Origin: Baffinella frigidus
Taxonomy: Eukaryota > Cryptophyceae > Cryptomonadales > Baffinellaceae
Length of the DNA: 10,544 nucleotides
Reading direction: 5' to 3'
NCBI GenBank assembly: GCA_026770585.1
Contig: MU646363.1
Location: 417,713-428,256 of the forward strand
Notes under the pieces: generated by a model
What the model was told of the DNA's origin: nothing
Seen by the model: the letters and a program-made list of their open reading frames with translations, nothing else
Database searches by the model: none
Translations under genes and position numbers: made by a program
Part shown: piece by piece, positions 5,511 to 10,448 of the stretch
How positions within the stretch are numbered: the stretch's first letter is position 1
Layout of the letters: each line of letters begins with the position of its first letter

Positions 5511-5647
5511 GGTTTTGGAACTGATCCGCAACCTTGAGAGGAGGTGGTGCGTGGGTACCTAGGACATGCCATAAGTGGACACCACCACTTATCTACACTA
5601 AAAAAACACCAACAATTCAACAGCCGTGTGACGTGATACGCTCCTGC
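5511..5647. other. spacer with one perfect hairpin
   Basis: ATAAGTGG (5571-5578) pairs with CCACTTAT (5585-5592) across a 6-base loop. The rest has no open frame or recognised repeat. Confidence 0.5.
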
Positions 5648-5793
5648 CCCCTAAACCCTAAACCTTAAACCCTAAACCCTAAACCCTAAACCCTAAACCC
5701 TAAACCCTATAAACCCTAAACCCTAAACCCTAAACCCTAAACCCTAAACCCTAAACCCTAAACCCTAAACCCTAAACCCTAAACCCTAAACCC
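5648..5793 (+). repeat. near-perfect (CCCTAAA)n interstitial telomeric array
   Basis: About twenty CCCTAAA units with two departures (CCTTAAA near 5661, CCCTATAAA near 5705). This is the longest homogeneous telomeric array here. It runs straight into CCCCGCAG, an acceptor-like site before the exon-like segment at 5799. Sequence continues on both sides, so it is internal and not a chromosome end. Confidence 0.97.
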
Positions 5794-5798
5794 CGCAG

Positions 5799-5907
5799 TT
5801 GCGGCTCCTGGTGGGGCACAACCTCGTGACCCTCTCCAACGCGCTGCGTGCCAAGCTGGTGGCGAAGCCCTGCATCACGGCCAACGCCGAAACCGAGATC
5901 GCCCTCC
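5799..5907 (+). pseudogene. exon-like coding segment T1
   Basis: Bounded by CCCCGCAG and by CTCC/GTAACA. In frame from 5799 it reads LRLLVGHNLVTLSNALRA, then KLVAKPCITANAETEIAL: 36 codons with third positions nearly all G or C. Composition and splice sites support real coding origin. LRLLVGHNLVTLS recalls the leucine-rich style of helical-repeat proteins, but I cannot assign a family. Its 3' part is repeated at 6028-6076. Reading past the GTAACA reaches a stop at 5944-5946. Confidence 0.6.
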
Positions 5908-5930
5908 GTAACACCCCGCCCCTTCAAATG

Positions 5931-6014
5931 GAGGCTGGAGCTTGAGAAAATTCCCTCGGCCAGAGCCTCGAATTCAGGCTGTGGCCGAAGGAAATGGCCC
6001 AAGCTTCAATCTCC
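5931..6014. mobile_element. imperfect fold-back between T1 and T2
   Basis: AGCTTGAGAAAATTCCCTCG (5939 onward) aligns with the reverse complement of the segment ending CAAGCT at 6005; about 22 of 30 positions pair, centred on GAATTC near 5970. It may be an old inserted element separating the two exon-like copies. Confidence 0.45.
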
Positions 6015-6027
6015 ACTTGATCCACTT

Positions 6028-6076
6028 GTGGCGACGCCCTCGCTAGCGGCCAACGCCGAAACCGAAATCGCACTCC
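6028..6076 (+). pseudogene. exon-like segment T2 (3' copy of T1)
   Basis: GTGGCGACGCCCTCGCTAGC followed by GGCCAACGCCGAAACCGA and CTCC/GTAACC, reading VATPSLAANAETEIAL, repeats the end of T1 (VAKPCITANAETEIAL). The donor-like GTAAC is conserved. Downstream, a pyrimidine-rich stretch ends in TTTTCTCAG at 6121-6129, a good acceptor that would define a 53-base intron, though the sequence after it is not clearly coding. Confidence 0.6.
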
Positions 6077-6150
6077 GTAACCCCCCAACTTATTTCCCTC
6101 TTAATCCTTTTAATGAATTCTTTTCTCAGTCTGAGAACTGAGAGATTTTG

Positions 6151-6210
6151 AGACCCTACATCCTACGCCCTACACAAAACACCCTACACCCTCAACCCTC
6201 AACCAAGAAT
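6151..6210 (+). repeat. degenerate CCCTACA array
   Basis: A few CCCTACA, CCCTACG and CCCTCAA units leading up to element A2. Confidence 0.75.
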
Positions 6211-6217
6211 CGTAACC

Positions 6218-6357
6218 TTATCCGGGGAAACCTATTTTTCTTTAGTTTGATGGCAAGGAAAATTACTACATAAATGCTTTAATATGACTAATAAGAACGA
6301 ATTGTGTAGTAATTTTCCTTGCCATCAAACTAAAGAAAAATAGGGTTCCCCGGATAA
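6218..6357 (+). mobile_element. fold-back element A2
   Basis: 140 bases, same ends (TTATCCGGGG, CCCCGGATAA) and same loop orientation as A1 at 3195-3334. Both arms read CTTTAGTTTGATGGCAAGG, whereas both A1 arms read CTTTCATTTGATGGCAATG. Its right flank (AAACCACCCTTGC) resembles the reverse complement of A1's left flank, so the flanks seem inverted relative to the loop. Confidence 0.88.
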
Positions 6358-6374
6358 AACCACCCTTGCGGACG

Positions 6375-6543
6375 ACACCCCGACCGAGTCTCGGTCGAAA
6401 CGGGGTGGGGCGGTACTAGGGATACAGGCACGTGGAACCTTGTACTAGAGCTGGTAGAAACGTACAAACAGTGATCAGTAAAATACAAAAACAAAAGGGA
6501 TACAGGCACGTGGGGTGGGGCGGTACCCTCCGAACCGCCCCAC
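6375..6543. repeat. nested hairpins and direct repeats
   Basis: CGACCGAG-T-CTCGGTCG (6381-6397) is a perfect stem inside a CACCCC/GGGGTG pair. AGGGATACAGGCACGTGG occurs at 6418-6435 and 6497-6514, and GGGGTGGGGCGGTAC at 6402-6416 and 6512-6526, in swapped order. GTGGGGCGGT (6515-6524) pairs with ACCGCCCCAC (6534-6543). Possibly a degenerate composite element. Confidence 0.65.
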
Positions 6544-6576
6544 GCCCTCTGTACCCTCCGTACCACCCCTACAACC

Positions 6577-6850
6577 TAACTTCTCCACCTCCCCTAAACC
6601 CCACACGCTACAACATTCACCCTCGACTCTAAACCCTTAATCCTACACCCTTCACCCTGCACTCTACACCCGCCACCCGCAACCCGCAACCCGCAACCCT
6701 AAATCCCAAACCCTAAACCGTAAACCTTCAACGAGAAACCCTTACCCCGGACCCTGCACCCTCCACCCTATTCCCAACACCCTAACAACCCCAAACGCGC
6801 GTCCTTACTTTCTCGTTACCCCTGCACATCCCAAACCCCAAACCCTACAC
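6577..6850 (+). repeat. highly degenerate telomere-like sequence
   Basis: C-rich words such as CCCTAAA, CCCGCAA (tandem near 6671-6690), CCCTGCA and CCCCAAA with unique sequence between them. No gene is seen. It ends at CACCAG, the acceptor-like start of exon-like copy Q0. Confidence 0.7.
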
Positions 6851-6851
6851 C

Positions 6852-7073
6852 AGGGGCGTAGGTTAATGGGGCAACTGCCTGAAAATGGGGTAGTTAGGCC
6901 TACGGCATTGCCTAGGACCTCCTACCGTAGGCCGAGACTTTTTGGTCCTAGGATCCCTCGGCCTACGGTAGGAGGTCTTAGGCAATGCCGTAGGCCTAAC
7001 TACCCCATTTTCAGGACGTTAGCCTATGAAGGTGGCGGTGGCCATGGACAAGCTCTGAAAGGCGCTGACGACG
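6852..7073 (+). pseudogene. exon-like segment Q0, split by element I and carrying a stop
   Basis: CCAGGGGCG (6850-6858) begins like Q1-Q3; it is interrupted by element I (6859-7026) and continues GAAGGTGGCGGTGGCCATGG to GCTGACGACGTG. In the frame used by Q3 the second part reads KVAVAMDKL, a TGA stop, then KALTT. It is therefore a decayed copy. The other copies provide the uninterrupted sequence. Confidence 0.7.
6859..7026. mobile_element. complete fold-back element I inserted at TA
   Basis: Arms run from TAGGTTAATGGGGCAACTGC to CGTTAGCCTA. The inner arms (TGAAAATGGGGTAGTTAGGC to the centre near 6945) are almost perfectly complementary, with GCCTACGG and CCTACCGTAGG words. TA at both ends and the continuation of the Q-type sequence on each side indicate a TA target duplication. 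Fragments lie at 821-900 and 5425-5508. Confidence 0.85.
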
Positions 7074-7091
7074 TGCCCCTACCCTCAACCA

Positions 7092-7196
7092 TATCCCTTA
7101 AAAGGCCAGGTGGTCAAAATTGACCAGCAAGAGATCCTAGGCAGGTCCTAGGGCCCTACGGCAGGGCGTATGAGCCTACTCGCCACTTAAGGGATA
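7092..7196 (-). mobile_element. fold-back element J1
   Basis: 105 bases from TATCCCTTAAAAGGCCAG to GCCACTTAAGGGATA, with an internal palindrome CTGGTCAAAATTGACCAG offset to the left. Family members J2 and J3 lie in opposite orientation. It sits in the spacer between Q0 and Q1. TA at both ends. Confidence 0.82.
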
Positions 7197-7228
7197 CCCT
7201 AAACCCTAAACCGTAAACCCCGCACCAG

Positions 7229-7280
7229 GGGCGTGCTCTGCGGTGGCGGTGGACAGGCTCGGGAAGGCGCTGACGACGCG
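7229..7280 (+). pseudogene. exon-like segment Q1
   Basis: Preceded by a CCCTAAA-type spacer ending CCCCGCACCAG. The frame reads ACSAVAVDRLGKALTTR and then passes into CCCTACCCTGAACCC repeat sequence. It is cut at the same point (GACGACGCG) as Q2, so the unit of duplication included this junction. Product unknown. Confidence 0.65.
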
Positions 7281-7317
7281 TCCCTACCCTGAACCCTACA
7301 CCCTAAACCGTAAACCC

Positions 7318-7436
7318 TACAGGGGTACCTCGCTCATAAGAAACCGCCCCCCCTAGGACCACCATAGGACCCTCTGCATAGGCCTACTGTAGGGTCCTAG
7401 GAGGAGGCGCTTTCTTCTGAGGGAGGTACCCCTGTA
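7318..7436 (+). mobile_element. fold-back element D1
   Basis: About 119 bases from TACAGGGGTACCTCGCTC to GGTACCCCTGTA with an off-centre core (GGACCACCATAGGACCC...CCTACTGTAGGG). The spacer resumes telomere-like sequence after it. It is one of six complete copies in the window and lies in the Q1-Q2 spacer. TA at both ends. Confidence 0.88.
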
Positions 7437-7453
7437 AACCGTAAACCCTCCAG

Positions 7454-7505
7454 GGGCGTGCGCGGCGGTGGCGGTGGACAGGCTGGGGAAGGCGCTGACG
7501 ACGCG
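7454..7505 (+). pseudogene. exon-like segment Q2
   Basis: Preceded by CCTCCAG; reads ACAAVAVDRLGKALTTR, then TYPEP from the spacer repeat. It differs from Q1 by a few bases, from Q3 by fewer. Truncated at the same point as Q1. Confidence 0.65.
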
Positions 7506-7537
7506 CACCTACCCTGAACCCTACACCCTAAACCGTA

Positions 7538-7654
7538 TATACCTCTCAAGTGGCGAGTAGGCTCATACGCCCTACGGTAGGGTCCTAGGACCTGCGTAGG
7601 ACCTCGTGCGGGTCAAATTTGACCAGCTCGCCACTCGAGGGATCTTAAGGGATA
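7538..7654 (+). mobile_element. fold-back element J2
   Basis: Left end TATACCTCTCAAGTGGCGAG, right end TTAAGGGATA, with internal GGTCAAATTTGACC. The right end carries a partial duplication (CACTCGAGGGATC before TTAAGGGATA), making this copy about 12 bases longer than J1 and J3. It lies in the Q2-Q3 spacer. Confidence 0.78.
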
Positions 7655-7665
7655 CCTCACGCCAG

Positions 7666-7811
7666 GGGCGTGCGCGGCCGTGGCGGTGGACAGGCTGGGG
7701 AAGGCGCTGACGACGCGCGCGGGGCGCGAAGTACCGCCTGCAATCGCCCTCACTTTCCTGCGCAACCTCGAGGTCCCGCTGCTGAAAATCCCGCCCCCGT
7801 ATTTCGCGCAA
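7666..7811 (+). CDS. exon-like coding segment Q3, longest copy
   Basis: After CGCCAG the frame from 7668 stays open for 48 codons: ACAAVAVDRLGKALTTRAGR, then EVPPAIALTFLRNLEVPLLK, then IPPPYFAQ before a GT at 7812-7813. G/C dominates third positions and the sequence is free of simple repeats, so it is the best candidate for real coding sequence in the window. It goes beyond the point where Q1 and Q2 are cut, and its 3' part has a homologue at 8285-8395. I do not recognise the family; whether it belongs to an expressed gene is not visible. Confidence 0.55.
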
Positions 7812-7813
7812 GT

Positions 7814-7880
7814 CATTTCACCCACAAGTGGTGCTCTTTAAGTCAATTCGCGCTCGGAATTGGAGCCACTCGGTGAAATG
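7814..7880. repeat. imperfect fold-back after Q3
   Basis: CATTTCACC (7814-7822) pairs with GGTGAAATG (7872-7880), and GTGGTGCTC with GAGCCAC inside. An inner CAATTC/GGAATTG pair lies at its centre. The following 7881-7935 shows another GAATTTTGAATT word and no gene. Confidence 0.55.
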
Positions 7881-7935
7881 TGAGGCACCTCGAATTTTGA
7901 ATTGCGGGGTGGGGGTTTTCAGTAGCGTCTCAGTC

Positions 7936-8008
7936 TACAGGGGTACGTCGCTCATAAGAAACGCCCACCCCCTGGCACCACCATAGGGCCCCAGGCATGG
8001 TCCTACTG
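7936..8008 (+). mobile_element. element D2, left half
   Basis: TACAGGGGTACGTCGCTCAT through the core word GGTCCTACTG, then cut by the start of D3. The right arm of D2 is not present in its expected place. Confidence 0.75.
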
Positions 8009-8129
8009 TACAGGGGTACCTCGCTCATAAGAAACCGCCCCCCCCCTAGGACCACCGTAGAGCCCTAGGCATGGTCCTACTGCAGGGTCCTAGGGGGGGG
8101 CGGTTTCTTATGAGTGAGGTACCCCTGTA
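8009..8129 (+). mobile_element. fold-back element D3
   Basis: Complete 121-base copy, TACAGGGGTACC to GGTACCCCTGTA, in the same orientation as D1. It lies directly after the core of D2, with TA on both sides, consistent with insertion into D2. Confidence 0.88.
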
Positions 8130-8140
8130 GGGCCCCAGGC

Positions 8141-8270
8141 TTTCCCACAAAACGATTCTGTACCAAGATCGGGACTTGAGTTAACAAGGCACCTCGTACT
8201 CGAGGTGCTGGCAAGGTGGACCTGAGGTCTGAAAATCGACGATTTGGTCTTTCCGTGAGGGTTGGTGGTA
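8141..8270 (-). mobile_element. element E1, one end missing
   Basis: Reverse complement of most of E2 (8933-9107): TTTCCCACAA through GGGTTGGTGGTA. The internal GCACCTCG/CGAGGTGC palindrome is kept. About 45 bases including one terminal repeat are missing at the left, where D-type sequence (GGGCCCCAGG) abuts. Confidence 0.8.
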
Positions 8271-8284
8271 AAGGTCCTACTGTA

Positions 8285-8395
8285 GGGGCGCGAAGTCGCG
8301 CCGGCCACCCTAAACCCTAAACCCTAAACCCTAAACCCTAAACCCTAAACCCTAAACCCTAAACCATCGCCCTCACCTACCTGCGCAACCTCCAG
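8285..8395 (+). pseudogene. Q3 homologue split by a telomeric array
   Basis: GGGGCGCGAAGT (8285-8296) is identical to 7721-7732 of Q3. After 11 more bases comes a CCCTAAA array (8308-8365), then ATCGCCCTCACCTACCTGCG (8366 onward), reading IALTYLRNLQ like Q3's IALTFLRNLE. In Q3 these two parts are 10 bases apart. The array brings an in-frame stop. CTCCAG/GTTCTG ends the match. Confidence 0.7.
8308..8365 (+). repeat. eight perfect CCCTAAA units inside coding-like sequence
   Basis: 58 bases: eight exact heptamers plus CC. The lack of any variant, compared with the degenerate arrays elsewhere, suggests a recent origin. It sits between two halves of a Q3-like segment. Confidence 0.95.
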
Positions 8396-8409
8396 GTTCT
8401 GTCTCCATC

Positions 8410-8530
8410 TACAGGGGTACCTCGCTCATCAGAAACTACCTCCCCCTAGGACCCTACAGTAGGCCTATGCCTAGGGCCCTATGGGAGTCCTAGGGGGGTG
8501 GGCGTTTCTTATGAGCGAGGTACCCCTGTA
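8410..8530 (-). mobile_element. fold-back element D4 (reverse core)
   Basis: Complete copy with TACAGGGGTACC ends. The core (GGACCCTACAGTAGGCC) is the reverse complement of the D1/D3 core, so the element is inverted. Arms diverge at AGAAACTACC versus GGGCGTTTCTT. Confidence 0.87.
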
Positions 8531-8544
8531 TTTGGGCTGACTGA

Positions 8545-8570
8545 TTCCTGATGAGCGAGGTACCCCTGTA
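8545..8570. mobile_element. solo end of family D
   Basis: TTCCTGATGAGCGAGGTACC followed by CCTGTA is one D terminus without its partner, directly abutting element F at TA 8569-8570. It could be the residue of a D element into which F inserted, or a terminal fragment. Confidence 0.65.
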
Positions 8571-8745
8571 GAGCGTTTGCGATAATTGTTGTCCGTTTTG
8601 GACGTGCGGTTTTCCGGTTTTCCGGTTTTCATTTGTACCAGAAGTGTCCATCTAAAATTTTGTAAGGCCTTTACACCATTTTACAGAACCGGAAAACCGG
8701 GAAACCGCACGTCCAAAATGGACAACAATTGCCGAAAACGCTCTA
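8569..8745. mobile_element. fold-back element F (TA-ended, TAGAGCG family)
   Basis: Left arm TAGAGCGTTTGCGATAATTG, right end CAATTGCCGAAAACGCTCTA, arms of about 60 bases with few mismatches. A sub-hairpin GTCC-RTTTT-GGAC occurs in each arm. The loop shares TTTGTACCAG and GTCCATCTAAA with G. A short open frame across it comes from the palindrome. Confidence 0.87.
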
Positions 8746-8813
8746 CGCGTGGGCGTTCGCCTGAGCGATAGAAGGGCAGGGAGGCGGCAGTGTTGACTGG
8801 TGATGCCGTGTGC

Positions 8814-8934
8814 TACAGGGGTACCTCGCTCATAAGAAACCGCCCCCCCCCTAGGACCACCGCAGGGCCACAGGCATGGTCCTACTGCAGGGTCCTAGGG
8901 GGGGGCGGTTTCTTATGAGCGAGGTACCCCTGTA
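8814..8934 (+). mobile_element. fold-back element D6
   Basis: Complete 121-base copy with nearly perfect arms and the same core orientation as D1/D3 (GGACCACCGCAGGGCC). It ends at TA 8933-8934, the same TA at which E2 starts. Confidence 0.9.
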
Positions 8935-9107
8935 CCACCAACCCTCACGGAAAGACCAAATCGTCGATTTTCAGACCTCAGGTCCACCTTGCCAGCACCT
9001 CGAGTACGAGGTGCCTTGTTAACTCAAGTCCCGATCTTGGTACAGAATCGACTTGTGGGAAAAGATCGAAAATTGCCCCTTTGGTCCTTCAGTGAAGACT
9101 GGTGGTA
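8933..9107 (+). mobile_element. complete element E2
   Basis: About 40-base imperfect terminal repeats: TACCACCAACCCTCACGGAA on the left and the reverse complement of TTCAGTGAAGACTGGTGGTA on the right. The interior carries a GCACCTCG/CGAGGTGC palindrome and unique sequence shared with E1. TA at each end. Confidence 0.85.
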
Positions 9108-9108
9108 C

Positions 9109-9213
9109 TATCCCTTAAGTGACCAGTAGGGTCATACGCCCTACCGTAGGGCCCTGGGACCTGCCTAGGACCTCTTGGCCGTCAAATTTGACGGCATGGT
9201 CACTTAAGGGATA
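9109..9213 (+). mobile_element. fold-back element J3
   Basis: 105 bases, TATCCCTTAAGTGACC to GGTCACTTAAGGGATA, perfect 16-base ends. The internal palindrome is CCGTCAAATTTGACGG. It starts one base after the end of E2. Confidence 0.87.
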
Positions 9214-9461
9214 GCGGTCACTCTAAATACGGCGCGGCGTGCACAACTTCGAGGAACCCCTGTACCCTGCACGCGGGCTTTCGAATACAGCTTAACTTCG
9301 AGCACACCATGTTCTGCAGGGCGAGGTCGGGGAAGCGGCGGAAAGTGGGGAAGGGGACGGAGCGGGGGTGCGTGGCGGGGACGGCGCGCGGCCGAGTGGG
9401 GACGGCGCGCGGCCGAGTGGGGACGGGGCGGGCGAGGGGGACGCGGTTGCGTTCTGCCGCG
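9214..9461. other. GC-rich host stretch with a tandem 21-mer
   Basis: GTGGGGACGGCGCGCGGCCG is repeated in tandem near 9398-9440 with a partial third copy. Open frames occur on both strands because of the high GC content, with Arg/Gly-rich translations and no splice context, so I do not call a gene. Confidence 0.6.
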
Positions 9462-9702
9462 ATACGTCACACTACTGACGCGGCCTGTGGGTACAGGGGT
9501 ACCTCGCTCATGAGAACACGCCCCCCCCGTAGGACCCTACAGTAGCCCTATGCCTAGGGCCCTGTGGTGGTCCTAGGGGGTGGACGGTTTCTGATGAGCG
9601 AGGTACCCCTGTAGGCTCAGTAAACGTAACGAACGATAAGTGATCATGTGGCGCGCGGGGCGTGTGGCGTTCACACGGCCGACGCAGTCGAGTACAGCGC
9701 CG
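9462..9702 (+). repeat. host repeat unit, copy with D7
   Basis: CGTCACACTACTGACGCGGC to CGCAGTCGAGTACAGCGC, interrupted by D7, matches 10333-10448. Shorter pieces occur at 9823-9840 and 10119-10165. Non-coding; possibly a diverged low-copy satellite. Confidence 0.8.
9492..9613 (-). mobile_element. fold-back element D7
   Basis: Complete copy inserted in the host repeat between CCTGTGGG and GGCTCAG, flanked by TA on each side. Core in the D4 orientation (GACCCTACAGTAG). Confidence 0.9.
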
Positions 9703-9824
9703 TACAGGGGTACCTCGCTCATAAGAAACCGCCCCCCCCTAGGTCCCTACAGTAGGGCTATGCCCAGGGCCCTATGGTGGCCCTAGGAGGGGGGGCAGTT
9801 TCTGATGAGCGAGGTGCTCCTGTA
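9703..9824 (-). mobile_element. fold-back element D8
   Basis: Complete copy in D4 orientation. Right end altered (GGTGCTCCTGTA instead of GGTACCCCTGTA), so it is the most decayed terminus of the family here. Flanked by TA. Confidence 0.88.
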
Positions 9825-9894
9825 CTACTGACGCGCGGCGGGTTCCTTGAGGCGCACAGACTGTTGCATCACTCAACTCAAGGCGTACGGGCCT

Positions 9895-10075
9895 CCACAC
9901 GAGGCTATCCATGCGAACAGATTCATAAGTTAACTGTTGGATTATTGCCCAGGAAACACGCCAAAAGTCAGCATTTGATCACGTTTCCGTACGGACATCC
10001 GTACAGAAACGTGATCATTTCCCCGCAAATTTTAAAATGTTCTTTTATTCTGTTCGCATGGATAGCTTCGTGTGG
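9895..10075 (+). mobile_element. fold-back element P2 with 2-bp CT target duplication
   Basis: 181 bases, same length and orientation as P1. CT lies at 9893-9894 and 10076-10077, and the homologous empty locus has one CT at 3098-3099. The inner palindrome (9976-10017) has one mismatch relative to P1. The right end reads CTTCGTGTGG, one change from P1. Confidence 0.88.
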
Positions 10076-10165
10076 CTAGCTAGGACCTGTATCGAGAGTA
10101 ATAAAGATGAACAAGCCACTACAGTAATGACGCGGCCGCTGACGCAGTCGAGCACAGCGCGTGCG

Positions 10166-10333
10166 TCAAATGCCAGAAGCTAACGCCAGCGGGCCCCTTA
10201 GCCTACGGTAGGAACCCCCCCTCCTCCTACGACGTTTAAAACAAAAATGTCTTTAAAAGTCGTAGGAAGGGGGGTCCTACCGTTCGCAATCCGTAGGCTC
10301 TAAATTCCTCGCTGGCGTTAGCTTTTCAGATGA
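10166..10333 (+). mobile_element. complete fold-back element C4
   Basis: Left end TCAAATGCCAGAAGCTAACG, right end CGTTAGCTTTTCAGATGA, with the hairpin core seen in the 1795-2313 array (GGTAGGAACCCCCC and GGGGGGTCCTACC around GTTTAAAAC). This single copy outside the array defines the whole element. CG on each side may be a 2-bp duplication. Confidence 0.82.
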
Positions 10334-10448
10334 CGTCACACTACTGACACGGCCTGTGGGTATCCAGGCTCAGTCAACCTAACGAACGACGAGTGATCAC
10401 GAGGCGCGCGGGGCGTGTGGCGTTCACACGCAGTCGAGCACAGCGCGT
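10333..10448 (+). repeat. host repeat unit, copy without D
   Basis: CGTCACACTACTGACACGGC through CGTTCACACGCAGTCGAGCA, homologous to 9462-9702 but lacking D7. At the equivalent point it reads CCTGTGGGTATCCAGGCTCA. Confidence 0.8.

Noticed and set aside
5648-5793. Chromosome end (true telomere)
   Set aside because: Unique sequence continues for kilobases on both sides, and arrays of both orientations occur in the window.
5799-5907. Assignment of T1 to a helical-repeat sorting protein from LRLLVGHNLVTLS
   Set aside because: The resemblance rests on about a dozen residues and does not continue through the rest of the segment; not enough to name a family.
8108-8308. Minus-strand open frame across D3 and E1
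   Set aside because: It lies wholly within mobile elements and their junction; the matching sequence at 8933-9060 is element E2, not a gene.
9204-9545. Arg/Gly-rich open frames on both strands
   Set aside because: The region is GC-rich with a tandem 21-mer; there are no splice sites, no recognisable motifs, and part of one frame is the D7 element.
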